From Macrocybe gigantea (Eukaryota; Basidiomycota; Agaricomycetes; Agaricales; Callistosporiaceae), in assembly GCA_011319805.1 (NCBI GenBank), contig SJRY01000255.1, forward strand, positions 493,516-557,515: a stretch of DNA of 64,000 nucleotides, given 5' to 3'. The number at the start of each line of letters is the position of its first letter. Position 1 is the stretch's first letter. Below, piece after piece: positions 47,850-59,875 of this stretch. The notes below the pieces were generated by a model that did not search any database, was not told where the DNA came from, and saw only the letters and a list, made by a program, of their open reading frames with translations. The position numbers and the translations under genes were made by a program.

Positions 47850-50121
47850 ATGGAAGCGTGGGGTTTATTTTCGGATGACGCTGAGCATTATCGACAGTGC
47901 GAAGTGCAGTTGATGCTGAAAGCGTTGCTGAAGCGATGCTTGAAGGATGCCGAGCAGCGTGACACGGAGCTGCTGCTACAGGATTGTTTTCAGGCCGTGA
48001 AGAAGGCTCTCGTTAACGGCGGTGCCGCGTACAATGAACTGGTGAAGGATATTGAGGCTTTGTGAGCTCCATTGGATTCTTTCAAAACTGAAAACTGCTG
48101 AACGCTTCATTAACACATTTACAGCACGCAAGCGTCAGCCGACAGAGCAGAATACGCGCTTTTTGTTAGCATCTGCAATCGCCTGCTCGACATTTTATGC
48201 AAGATATCGATCCGCGGTCTACGTGATCCGTCTTCTCTAGACATAAAATTCTTCTGCAACATCACTGAAGGGACTACTAGCGACAATACTCAATTCTTGC
48301 CGGCCATTGTCGTTGTCAGCTCAAAACATAACCCCTCGGGTTACATCGTTAGCATAGACAGTGATCTGTCTATCAGTGAGAAGGATGACGATAGTGACAG
48401 TGACACATGGCCACAGGACGACTCAACAAACGACTCAGTAAAGCCATCGTATGTCAACCTCACATGGGACCAAGTGCTATGTACCGTAGAGGGTAAAATT
48501 GGCGAAAAATCCAATACCTCACCGGCATCGCCGGACTATACTAACGTCATCAAGAAAATTCCTCCACAAGACTTCCGAGAAGCGCAGAAGGAGGCTAAGC
48601 AGGAGAGACGCACATGTAGGTTTTGTTATGTCTGCGTCACTTTTTTTCTAACAGTAAGGCAGGGAGCGATGACAGCATGACCTCAACTACAAGCGCATCA
48701 ATGGCCTGGGATCTACCAATGTTCCGAATTGCAAGCTATGCTACGGCACGCCATTCATCTTCTCCGGCTATCACACATACGGTCAATATGGTTTTCAATG
48801 GTAGCATTTGATTTTTACTCAGGCCATCAGTTTGTGGTTCATATATCTCACTTACAGGCCCTGTCATCCATTTGTGGTACTACGACAGCGAAGGATCCAT
48901 CCAGACATATGGACTCGACATGATTAACAATCTGCCTTATTTTGGCATCCTACTTCTTGCCTTTCAACGATTTACCGAAGTGGAATGGGGCGTGATCACA
49001 GAGCTCTGTGATGCACTTTCCGACTCGTCCAAAGCGCTCACATTTCCCGTCACTGAATTCAACCAAGCGCCAATTGAGATCACGATCAATTCTGACACTC
49101 GGTTCCGTACCTCTTATTCATTGCATGGTCGCCGGACCTTTGTATATGGCGCTCGGAAGAAATCTGATGGAGACGGAGGGAGGGACCTGGTTTTGAAGGC
49201 CTACTTTCCAGAGCGCGCTAGAGTCAGCGAAGCCGAGATCATTCAAGAGGCTACGAAATTGGAAGATAAAGAACCAGATATACGAGGCCATTTGCCAACC
49301 ATCATCTGTCACATGGATTTTAATGATTTCGCTACCGACCGCATACGCCATGATTTGAATCTGTTCTCCGAAGATAAAACAGACAGTGCTCGACTCCCAC
49401 GCCTCATCGTGTTCGTCAAGTACGAAAAATTTGTGATGGCATTTAGAAAGGGAACAGATGTCTTCGAAGCGGAATTTTGGAAGCTCTTCCGATGTATGTT
49501 CAATTAGTCACCCTCTTTCATGATTTTTGATTGATTCTCACAGGTCATTACCGCCTTTGGCTACATGGAATCGAACATGGGAATATAAGTCTTGGAAACC
49601 TACTATGGGATCCTGTGGAGAACATTGGCAAGTTGAATGACTTTGACCTTGCACGTTTACGGGGCAGGTCTGTCAATATTGGCCATTCTCGAATGGGCAC
49701 GATGGCCTTCATGGCGATCGATTTGCTCTCCAATAAAGGTCTTTCCGGGCAGATTGCAAGGATGTACAGGCATGATGCAGAATCATTCTTCTGGGTCTTG
49801 TTTTGGGTTCTTGCCAGGTATAATGGGACTGAGGAGGTCCACTCTCATTTCGACTCGTTTGATGCATCGTCGTACGAGCGGTGCTACGAGAAGAAGCTCG
49901 CCCTTGTGCGATTTCTTGACGGCATCGAATCCTATAATCCCGAGCTTTGGCTGTCCACTTGCAAAGTGCTGTTTGATCTGAAGTATCAACACGAAGAGAT
50001 GCAATTTCGAAGACAGCCCCCGTCTGATTGGAAAGAGAAGCCTGAAGAAGCCGTGGAGTGGTACAAAACACTATTTCCGCATATGGCAGACGCATTGGCA
50101 GATCTAAAGCTTACATTGTAG
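47850..50121 (+). CDS. FunK1-type fungal protein kinase copy D, 684 aa, catalytic Asp replaced by Asn
   Basis: Exons 47850-48061, 48125-48615, 48663-48800, 48858-49493 and 49544-50121 join in one frame. The N-terminal region holds DDAEHYRQCEVQLMLKALLK and CGTTTS-type acidic linkers (SIDSDLSISEKDDDSDSDTW), ahead of the FunK1 core. The core has LWYYDSEGSIQTYGLD, HGRRTFVYGARKK, the probable ATP-binding Lys in DLVLKAYFPER, LWLHGIEHGNISLGN and the metal-binding LNDFDLARLRG. Copies A-C read HGD or HCD where this copy reads HGN, so the catalytic-loop Asp is Asn. FunK1 proteins are an Agaricomycete kinase family, often in large numbers. It may be a pseudokinase with a binding role, or newly inactivated. 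An upstream stop fixes the ATG at 47850 unless another exon exists. Confidence 0.8.
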
Positions 50122-50600
50122 ATCACATCGGTAAATCTGACAGGACGTCAAGTCGAGAACCTTAGGACAATACAGTGTATACAAAGGAAGGCGGGTGATG
50201 ACTGGAAAGCGAGAGGACGAATTTTCAAAATGAACGTGCGTGCCAAATTGGATAGCTGATGTGATCACCGCCGAGGGAACATTGCGGATTTGGCTGACTT
50301 TGCTAAAACTCTATGCGCGTTTTCGTCAGCCTGGCTGCCGAGCGAAAAATTCGGGGTGATATTTACCTCACACCGTTTCTTGACGCCTTCAAACTTGCGT
50401 GCATCGTCGTGGACCAAGTTACGGTTTTCGTTACTTGGGCATCAGCGAACGGCAGTCGGCGACACCGCCTCGCTGCAGCGGCATATGAGGCCGAGGGTTC
50501 ATTGTATAACGTGACATACCGTAGTATGGAAAAAACGTGGCGTGCGAGCATAGGCATTATCCTGCGTTATAGACGAATATGGACGCGAAAAACGACAACG
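50122..50600 (+). repeat. 3' flank of FunK1 copy D
   Basis: 50122-50280 matches the flanks of A and B. 50280-50400 (ttggctgactttgctaaaa...cttcaaacttgcg) matches 30170-30290 after copy A. After that the sequence is unique. Confidence 0.65.
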
Positions 50601-50777
50601 ACCTTACGTGAGTAGATGGTGATTTTAGTGCGAACTGTCATACGATCTGTGGGAAGCTTAACGTAGGAAGCTGATTGCGAGGGAGGCACTGCTCAGATTC
50701 ATCTCGTTCACTGCCATGCCGTTCACGCACTCAAGGAACGTGTGCGTACGGCCTCGTGTGGCACATACCCCACAGCG

Positions 50778-50787
50778 ATATAAATAG
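50778..50787 (+). promoter_or_regulatory. TATA box of third GTPase gene
   Basis: gatataaata lies 40-46 nt before the ATG at 50824, in the same place as in the paralogous genes at 12926 and 18256. Confidence 0.55.
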
Positions 50788-50823
50788 GTCGAGCACGGCA
50801 AGCAGCCCGTACACGAAACGACA

Positions 50824-51611
50824 ATGGTAGGGGCACAACAAGACGTCGTGATAGCGTACGTCGTCGTCGACATTCGTCGTCTGGCTGTGGGCAAGCCGTC
50901 TGACCTTTGGCAGGTTGATAGGTCAATCAGGGACGGGGAAGAGCAAGGTGCGCGTGTTGTGTTCTCCAAAGACGATCGCCGTCAGCTCTGCGTCTTGTCC
51001 GTCGCATCCAGTTCATCCACTGCGCGACGGGGCGACACCGATACCTCAAGTGGATAGGCTTCACGCTGAAGCCTCGGACGTCGAAGGTCAAGTACGTCAA
51101 GTTCAAGCACTCTGAGACGGGCCAGACGGTCGTGCTGGTGGACACGCCCGGGCTGGACGCACAGAGCTCGTCCGAGCGGCTCGTTCTCGCGTCGATAGCC
51201 AAGTGGCTGCAGACCAGGTCAGTCTCTTGTTGTTTTTTTTTTTTTTTTTAATTTAGCCACCATCGGACTGAGGCGGGTCAGAGGAGCAGGTATGGGCGGA
51301 GCGCGAGGCTGGCTGGGATCGTGTACCTGCACCGAATCACGGACAACCGGATGACGGCGTCATCGGACAGGAGCGTGGGCGCGTTCAGGTGCCTGCTCGA
51401 GGGACAGGAGATGCGGCGCGTCGTGCTCTGCACGTCGATGTGGAGCGATCTGAGGGACGAGCGGATCGGGAGCCGGAGAGAGAACGAGCTCAAGGGCCGA
51501 GAGTGGAAGCAGATGATCGACCAAGGGGCCAAGGTGCTGCGGTTTTATGCGACGAGAGGGACGGCGAACGCTATCATAGACAGCGTCGTGTACAACCGAG
51601 TCGGGCTGTGA
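50824..51611 (+). CDS. AIG1-like P-loop GTPase, short form, 197 aa
   Basis: Exons 50824-50855, 50914-50947, 51012-51217 and 51290-51611 join in frame; intron positions match those of the 316-aa gene at 18256. The P-loop is GQSGTGKSK, with Lys in place of the usual final Thr/Ser after GKS. The G3 region is VVLVDTPGLDAQSSSERL, followed by LAGIVYLHRITDNRMTAS, VLCTSMW and RENELKGREW. The protein ends at about the point where the coiled coil of the long paralogue begins (IDSVVYNRVGL). The third intron has a run of about 18 T. GC content is clearly higher than in the surrounding genes. Probably the same biochemical role, without the coiled-coil tail. Confidence 0.75.
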
Positions 51612-51758
51612 TTGTTCGCGAGAGTGTGCATCGATGTTGATATCGATATCGGTGTTATGACGGCCACGCCGTCGCAGCGTGTTCCAGGCATATAATAATA
51701 CTTGCACAGATATGCGGTCAGTCTGCGCTGATTGTGACATCATCAAACTCACTCGCAC

Positions 51759-52252
51759 ATGTCTGCAAGCGACGTTGTCATTGCGTGAGTGGATTATTGT
51801 TATTGTTATTTTGCGCGTATCACCCGAGCGCTCAGCGCTCAACGCTCACAGGGTGTTGGGAAAGTCTGGCGCTGGAAAAAGCACGGTACGGCCTGCAATG
51901 CTCGGATCCAAAAAAAAGAAAGAAAAGTTTGAGGGCGGTATGCAGTTTATACACTCGGTGACGGGACAGCATCAGGGCTGGATAGGAAAGCTGCTGAAGC
52001 CACGTACGACAGAGATCAAGATGGCGCGTTACACGCATCCGCAGACGGGGCAGAGCATCGTGTTTGTGGACACGCCGGGGATAGACGGAGTGCAGAGGTC
52101 AGAGGTGATGATTCTGGCGTCGATCGGGAGTTGGCTGAGGGACAAGTGAGTGGCCGTGTTCGTCGCGAGACGCGTCCTGACAGGGACATGTTGAAACCAG
52201 CTACGGGGACCAAAAAAAGCTATCAGGGATCATACACTGCTGCGGCTGGTCA
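51759..52252 (+). pseudogene. AIG1-like GTPase, truncated by an AT-rich island
   Basis: It starts MSASDVVIA, then over an intron VLGKSGAGKST, then from 51949 FIHSVTGQHQGWIGKLLKPR, ARYTHPQTGQSIVFVDTPG and LASIGSWLRD. After an intron it reaches YGDQKKLSGIIH, which aligns with YGRSARLAGIVYLHR of the neighbour, and then stops matching near 52238. The rest of the domain is missing. The P-loop and DTPG motif are intact, so a short protein could still be made. Confidence 0.65.
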
Positions 52253-52260
52253 CTGGAACC

Positions 52261-52556
52261 GTTATAAAAACTAATTAAATTACATGTCTTCTTTTTTTTT
52301 TAAATTTTCAATAGGAGCAATCTAAAGCAAATGATATATTGATCCAGTGGAAAAATACAAAGAAAACAATACCTATCCACAAATTTTTCTGCATGAAAAA
52401 TGTAATATTTATACATGGGTAGAGATATGTAATAAACATTTCATTTTAAAAATAACATATACTGCACAGTTCTATCTCAGCCTTATTCCTGTGAAAAATG
52501 AATATAGAAATATACTGTTTTTGCATGCGAAAAATCAACTAAATAAATGAATAATT
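52261..52556. other. AT-rich island of about 300 nt
   Basis: The base composition changes abruptly to strongly A+T rich, with long A and T runs, in a roughly 50% GC setting, and returns sharply to GC-rich at about 52557. One frame of 67 codons (52347-52550, + strand) is open, rich in Asn, Lys, Ile and Tyr (for example NIYTWVEICNKHFILKI). I do not recognise it. It interrupts the GTPase copy just upstream. Confidence 0.7.
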
Positions 52557-55500
52557 TATCCGCGCGATACAGCGCAGAATATACCAATCGCGTCGCTCAT
52601 CGCGTCGAAGCATCGCCCGATGAGCGCCTACCCAGCGAGGCGATGACTGCGCATTCGCCAGCGCTCCGAACATCCTTGATTTAGTAGTGCGCGCGTAATA
52701 GTCGGTGAGGAGGCGAAGACATGTGGCGCGAAGAGCCTGGGGTTGGGGCTGCGATGGGCGGAGACGTGCTCGGGAGTGAGCCTATGCTAGAGCGGAGTGG
52801 CGACGAGGCAGCACCGGCCTGTGGAGGGGTTGGTAGTGCGCCCTCGGTGTCATCGTGCCGCGACGAGGCCAGGTAGTAAAACGAGAGGAAACGACCGCCG
52901 CGCGCCTCCTTGTGAACTGGTTTCTGCTGCCTGTGTGGGTGGTCAGATTGCGAGTCATCGTCCATCGTCCATCGTCACATCCTGCAAACCACAAAAGACA
53001 CGCTCAAACTCACAACGCGCTCTCAATGCAAATTTTCTACTTCGACGAAATCCCTGGAAGCCAACGCGATGAAACGCGCGACAGGGTAATTGAAGCGCTA
53101 GAGACGCACGGGGAAGCGATTTCCATTCGTTTCAATTCGGAGCGCGTCGACTGGGTGGTCATGTAAGTGACTTTCACTTTTTATAATATCAATTGCAAGA
53201 TAAATCGCCTACCTTAAGGGGCGCGCTGCACTGGTCTAGAGGGAACGCGTGGCACTGGACTGTGCGAGGATTCGTCAACGGTCGTGCGCGGGCGACACTT
53301 CACGTTTATCCTGCGGGACAGGACGCCGAGTGCTTTTTTAACGGAGGAAAAAAGTGGGGACGTAAAGGGCGCACTATGAATGTATATGAAATGTGCAATG
53401 TACTTTGAAATGGGACAATAAGGACGACGCGCACCGCAGGACTGAACCGGCAATAGTGAGAATGACTGTGCCATAAAATGTCGCGCGTGTCAATTCCAAT
53501 TAACCGCGCTTCGGAAGTTCGTCGCACGCACTGGAATGGCGTGCGATCCATTGGTGGATGCGTTCGCAATAACAAGAGCATCAAACCGCCAAACAGGTGT
53601 GTACTGGCGCGCGATAGGCATTGTTGGGGAATATGAAAGTTATTATTATCGCATTCCGGCGGGGATGGTGAGCCCGACTTGAATGTCACTACAACTCTGA
53701 GGAGGGAACGTCGGGGAATAGAAACGAAGCTATGTTTGTGGACGAACAGGATCTCACTGGATGCGACACCGCAGCATACGTCATCATCGCCGCTACGCAG
53801 CAGGCGCGGCAGTTGGGGCAAATGCACTGGGATGGTCAGCGGCGGGTCCAGCGTCGTTTTCGGAGCTCGGTAGCCATAGGCGTATTCATACGCATCGTCC
53901 TATACACAGTCATGGCCGTATCTATAACCATGGGCATAGGCGGAGCCGACGACCAAGAATAAGACAAAGAGCGTGTCGATTTCGTCGTTGCGACGGTGAA
54001 AAGGACAGCAACACGCAATACACATACGTCCAGAGCCTGATGCGCATCGCGGCACGGGCCTCTGCTTTCCCAGTGTCGCAACACACACAGAATGGCGAAG
54101 CCTAGTAGACGAACCACTCAGATGCCTATCTGCTGTGACCAGAGTTGTCGGTCATGCGTACGAGCAGCGCGCTGTCCATACTTCGAGGCCTATATGAGTG
54201 GTTGTGATCGGTTGATGGCAGCAGTGGAAGGGCTAAGAGTAGTCTGCCGACACTTCCATGCATTGCAGTGGCACAGGCACCGATCACGGCACATAAAGTA
54301 ATAAGGACGAGCGCTCCAAGTTGAAGTGCGACCTGCTCGACGCGACGCTTGAGCTGGTGCTATTTCCATGTGGTGCAGGCTCGTGCGGTAGCTTTTCCGC
54401 GTGTTGCCCTGCCGGTCGATGATGAGGATTCAGTCGTAATCTGGGTGTCGGAAAAAGATAAATCAGCATTCATTGAAAGAAAAGGAACGTGCTTCGTGCT
54501 TCAGATAAGCGAACTTAACTCGAAGTCCATGACGTGCACCAGCTCGAATGTTCGGCGACACATATGGAACTGTCATCATCATACTCCACTCGCCAGTCCT
54601 CTCTCAGGCGAAATTCACAATCCTGCTAGAGATGTTAGTCACTACTTCAAGATAGACAGGAACGGCGATGACATCGTCAGTCCCTTGATCCACGTGCTTG
54701 CATGCACGAGTTGCGCTGACGGCGTCTTGGCTCCTCACTGAACACTATGACGAGCCGGTTGAGATGAATGTGGTGCCAAGGTCTACGGATGGTATAAGCG
54801 GTCCAAGGCGTAATCGAAAATGCTAGAGACATAACTTTGACTCACAATAAGACATGGTCTGTAGGCAAGCGCAAGGTCATAACGGCGAATGCGTGCTTCG
54901 CATCGTACGCCCCATTCCGGGATAGGTTCAAAGCCGAAATGAAGACACGTGGTGGACATTATTCTTAGACGATTATGTGGTCAAGGAGCACTCTCCTACT
55001 GCTCCGAACTGCGCTCTAGTGGACGCTCATCTTCCGGCTGCTGACCTTTATTCATCACTTCAATCGTGCAAGAGAAATAATACGGAAAACGAAACACAGG
55101 ATCATTGTTAGTGCTTGACAGAGACGTGGACTATTGAAATCTAACCTTGTGCTGCACCTATCTACGACAGTGCGAAGACTGACCCTACCCGCACGATTCC
55201 TCTGAAGCCAGATTGACCAGAAATGAAATGGCGGAGCGCATCGCGACTTTCGTTCAAGCAGTGCTGCTCCCGCGTCTGATGCGGTCCGCACCAAACGCGG
55301 GAAGCACAGATGTATCTGAAGCCGGTTTAGCAGCGACTCGATGCTCGATGCTTTCCCATAGCACACGTGACATGTAGCTGGCCCCTTATCATGAGCACGC
55401 GTCTCGAACAGCGTGTCAGCGGATGCATATCAGAAACTGAATCTTCGGCACATCTTCTGACTAGAAACACATGACAATTGAGACAATGAAGTAAAGGCCA

Positions 55501-55987
55501 CTCGAATATGAGGTACATACGTCGCATGCTTAATGGAAGAGCAGAACCCCAATGTATACACAAGCATTTCGATATATACAATATGATGAACATTGTGTAA
55601 CGGATACTACGCTAGAAAAATTCTGGGCTGACAAATCGCTTGCATGCACAGTTTTTGAAGGTAGCGGCATGGCCGATATGCGATATGCGCGAGGTTGCCA
55701 TACAGAAGGCACACACAAGCAGACGATTAGCTCTGCTTGGTGGATACTCCCCATTCGCATCACCAAATCGCGCACTGTCGCATGTGAGATCACACGTCCA
55801 ATCACTTTGTTACACTTGCGATGCCTATTGATTATTATGTTATGCTGCATGCAGACGTTTGTCAATAGTACAGCAAGGCGCCCAATCCCACTTTAGCTGT
55901 ACAACGTCGTCCCTAAATACACGAACTCTGTTAGGGCAACCGCTGAGGACGACCTGGACGCGATGCGCGATACGCGCGAGGGGTGAA
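52557..55987. other. Long region without a recognisable gene
   Basis: About 3.4 kb with only short frames on both strands. The best small candidate is 53029-53161 (MQIFYFDEIPGSQRDETRD...), which ends at a good donor GTAAGTG and would stop right after the next acceptor, giving about 47 aa. No repeat family, transposase or RNA gene could be identified. Confidence 0.4.
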
Positions 55988-56084
55988 CCTAGAGGGGAAA
56001 CCTAAGCATGTATTGGTAGCCTAGTATGTACACCGACTTACCTAGAGGGGAAACCTAAGAGAACACTCTAAGGATCCCCTCTAG
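55988..56084. repeat. Direct repeat pair with hairpin arm
   Basis: cctagaggggaaacctaag occurs at 55988-56006 and again at 56041-56059. The second copy's ctagagggg (56042-56050) is complementary to cccctctag at 56076-56084, allowing a hairpin with a 25-nt loop. Confidence 0.6.
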
Positions 56085-56676
56085 TGTGCTAGGGTGCTAC
56101 CTAGCTATATATTATAATACACGAGACGGACACGCGGAGGACATGAGGCGGGAGCGAGGCGCGTAAACGAGCTTGTTTGGATGCGGAGTGATGCGACGCG
56201 CACGCGACGCGAAATCGCGCGCGAGCGACTAACTGAGGGGCGTCGGCTCGTGCGCTTCGCGTTGTGCGCGCTCGCGTCGCGTTGTCGAGGGGACTTGAGT
56301 GCAGAAAACGGGATGTCCCCTGACACTCACACGTGCCGTCACCTTGACCCATCCCTGCGATCGCATCGTATCGTTCACATTTTCACTTGTCTCCTGTATT
56401 ATGCATAGCTTAGTGCAAAATGCTTCTGAGGGGGGTATTCAGAATGCCTGGTCGCCATTGGTCACATCCATGCACTCACAATCGCATAGCCTCAACAGAT
56501 GGTTGGCACAGATGGCTAGACATGTTGCAAGGCGAGTGCCCTTGCTACACTACTGATATAACTAAGAACATGGGCTGATCATTGCAAATGTACGGTATTG
56601 TCTTGTGGCGATAGTTACACTCGAAACAGTAAATGGACAAGTAAGACTATCATGCAACGATGAAGGGTGTAATACT

Positions 56677-58665
56677 TCAACTGGCAGCAACGGATGCAGT
56701 AGTATCGACTTTGAAAACCTCTTCCACCCGACTCGATCCCGTTTCATATAGGGCTGGTACCTCGGAAATGGAAGTGAATTCATGACTGTGAGCGCCCTCA
56801 TTGCTTGGAGCTGCTCCGGAGCCAGACGAAATTACACCGTCGTTTGAGGGTTGACCATCATGCCGGGAAGTCGCATGGTGGTTGCCTAGCCATTTTTGAT
56901 TCGTCCATGCGAATGTATCAGTGTCGCGTATGTCAAAATCATCGGCACTCTCCCTCGCTCTGATGAGGGCAATTGCCCTGTGGTACCTGCGAGGCAGGTC
57001 TTCCTGCGATTCAGATGCCAATGCGATAAGACGCTGTGTATCTTGCATGTACTCGATATCTGGCGCATCGCGATTCGAAGAGAACAACGCCTCGGTATCC
57101 CTGGACGAAGGCACAACCGGTGGATGTCCGAAAACCTGGATGGTCGTGTAAGCAACTTGAATCAAGATATAAATTTTACGCTACCTTCCAAAATAATGGC
57201 GCCCAATTTGAGTAACTCGCCAGGATCACAATAAACATAACAATGGCATTAAATATCCACTGCGCGTGGATATGGTCCCCCACTTTAAGGGCTTTGTCTT
57301 CGCGATTTCGACCTCTATCGCGCAATGCGACTTCAGAGCGCGACTGAGATGAATTCTGGTTAGCACGTACATCGCGGATAAAGAAATAGATGTCACCTTT
57401 TTCTCCCATAAGTAAAGAGACGGTCTTTCTGATGTTGAGGCGCCCACAATTATATGCTTTACACCCGGAATCGCCATTGCTGCGACGCAGTGCATCCTCC
57501 CTCCATCTAGCGCACAGTATTTGATTAGATAGTAGATGAAAGGGTGTAGAGGGTTTACCGTCCGTTGCCTCTAGCGTTTGCCGCGACACTCCTGTTGCAA
57601 GGTCAACAACATGGACCTTATTGAGAGTGCTTCCGCAAACAAGCACCGCCATGTCTTCAGCGAAAACACATTGACGGGTGAAACGCCGTGTGTCGCCGAG
57701 TTTGACTGACATCATTAACTTTATGGTTGGGAAGTGGTAGATGTCGAAATGTCCGGCCTTCAGATTGTGAACAGCGAGTTTGCTTCCATCAGGAGATAGA
57801 GTCGCGTCTCCTCTAGGCGTAACTGTGAATGAGGGCAGAGCATGAAATAGTTCGACTTACATCCCCCCTATAACTGACTGCTTCCAGAGGTCATTCGAGG
57901 TAATAGCATCCTTGCATGTGCTGCGAACGCATAAGAAGAGGCGCAGGGAACAGTTTGATTATGCGAACTAACATTTCTCCATTTTCCAAGGAATGCACGA
58001 CAATATTCTCGTTTTCAGGACCATAGAAAAGCACTCCGCGTGGTATAGCGCAATCTAAATTACTTGTCCAGAGCGCAGAGAGCGAACCTGTATTTGCAAT
58101 GTTAGAAAAATATAGAAAGTACTGATGTGATTGGTACTGCCTCTGGGGTCCACTTCGAACAGCTTCAGAATACCTGCATGACTAGCAACAGCAAGGCGAT
58201 GGTTTGCATCGTCAAAGGCTACAGATTCGACAATGTCGTTGAAGTCAAAGGCATGATAGTGCTTATAATCTGTCGAAATCGGCTGCCGACATGCGATTAA
58301 CACGTCGATCATAGAGGCGACGCGCTGTTCAACTCACATTCAGGTCCGTCTTGACCGGTGCTATAGTAATGACCCCTCTCACGGATCCTATGCACAAAAA
58401 AGAGCGCCCGGTCTCGATCCAGCTCAGCGTTGCGATTTGACCCCATTCTCTGCTCCACAAATGCTGTATACACTTCAGATCCTCAAGGTCCCAGACCCAG
58501 AGGTACCCGTCGTCACCTAGTTTGTCATGATATCAGTGCATCCGATGCGTGCACAACATTTAACATACCACCACTGAGCAATGATCGCCCGTCTTTGAAA
58601 AATAATAATGCATTTACACCACCTTGCGAACCTTTCAATTCACCTCGAAATGTGTATGCAGCCAT
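56677..58665 (-). CDS. WD-repeat protein with C-terminal membrane segment
   Basis: The start ATG at 58665 gives MAAYTFRGELKGSQGGVNAL, then over an intron to GDDGYLWVWDLEDLKC (a WD repeat end). Further exons show IVESVAFDDANHRLAVASHA with LKLFEVDP, and RQCVFAEDMAVLVCGSTLNK with VHVVDLATG, all WD40-like blades. Near the C-terminus a hydrophobic helix (WIFNAIVMFIVILASYSNWA) is followed by a polar tail of about 160 aa ending VDTTASVAAS. WD40 proteins with a late membrane helix are frequent lineage-specific genes in mushrooms; the role is unknown. Exon joins between 57720 and 58320 were not all fixed. Confidence 0.65.
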
Positions 58666-59077
58666 CTAGCGCGAATAGCGTTTTAGTCGAAGGAAGATTC
58701 CTTGAATGGTGACATACCCGTTAAACAACGATATGTGTTGAGTGCGGTAATTTGTGCCAAGAGCGTTCCATAAATGCCGGGCTTTTATGCGCCTCTTGAT
58801 AAAGAATGTCGGTTTGAGACTGAAAGATACATCAAGCAAGTCGGACAAGTGGCAACGCCTTTCTTCCTTTCTTTCATGATGCTCCCGTCCTGTTATGCAG
58901 ACCCTTTCACCTGCTCGATGTCGTAGCTTATATGCCGAGACAAAGGTGCAACTTATACACCTGCCAGCCTCCTTTATCAGTTTGCGCCAGGTGGGCCAAC
59001 ATTTGCATTTATGGTTTTCATTGTTTATGCTACGGTCGCATGCGATTACGCGACGTGTTTTGAGGACATATAAAGAG

Positions 59078-59846
59078 ATGAAACGCGACAAGAGTGTGCC
59101 AAAGAATATGGCATATTACATTCAGCGACACTATCCTCTACTGACGTCGCGCATAGAGTTTATGCCATCAGCCGACCCGCCTATGCCGATTACGACGTCG
59201 CGCATCGAGTTCACAGACTCTACTATTCTCGGACGACCCGAGCCACTTGATAATGGGGGACCAAGCAATCGCCATCCGAGTTGTGAGGATGGGAACGGAA
59301 ACGCTAGGCCACCGCTTGGCACGGCCCGCCCATCACACGGAGATACAGAGCTTAAAAAGATTCCGAAACCACCTGGGGAGCCTGGTCGCCCTGGGTCAGG
59401 CGGGTTTGGCCTGGAGACCATCCTCGTCGATACATACAAGTGGTCTAAAGAAGATGTAGACCGTTTGATGGTATGTCAGCCACGCTGGTGTTTGCGCGAT
59501 ATCCTAACTGAGAGCATCAGAATGAAATACGATCAGAAGCGAAGAAAGTCCTTAATATGACAATGTCGTTTCGAAGTCAAGACAAGCGTGCAATTGGTCG
59601 ACTATGTGAAAAGGTACCTGAGTGTGTGACTGAAATTGTCCATAATACTGATAGCCGGACTAATAGATGATGGAAGAGACCAGATGGCCTACATTACGGC
59701 ACTACGATGATGATTGCTGGCCTGTTCGAAGCGCCCTGAAGCTGGTCCTCAAGTATAGATCAGAAGCGACGCGTCGGCAAAATACTCGACAGAGGAACGT
59801 ACGTATCGAGGCTGCTCTGAGGGAGTCGAGTTTGGAGTCAGAAGAC
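59078..59846 (+). CDS. Hypothetical protein with Pro/Gly-rich linker
   Basis: From ATG 59078 (MKRDKSVPKNMAYYIQ) the frame shows two copies of a TSRIEF element (59146 and 59197), a Pro/Gly-rich linker (KIPKPPGEPGRPGSGGFGLE) and TYKWSKEDVDRLM, ending at a GTATGT donor near 59470. A last exon from about 59668 (MMEETRWPTLRHYDDDCWPV, ending RESSLESED) is joined by inference. No known domain. It is divergent from the WD-repeat gene and close to the transposase, so it may be a passenger or neighbour of the element. Confidence 0.45.
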
Positions 59847-59875
59847 TGATGTGAGGAGTTCCTGTAGATCTTTGT

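Noticed and set aside
52347..52550. 67-codon frame in the AT-rich island as a real mitochondrial gene
   Set aside because: No recognisable mitochondrial protein motif; composition follows the A/T bias. Kept only as part of the island.
53306..53827. - strand frame of 173 codons in the gene-poor region
   Set aside because: Composition is irregular with no domain, no supporting splice signals and no start context; judged a chance frame.
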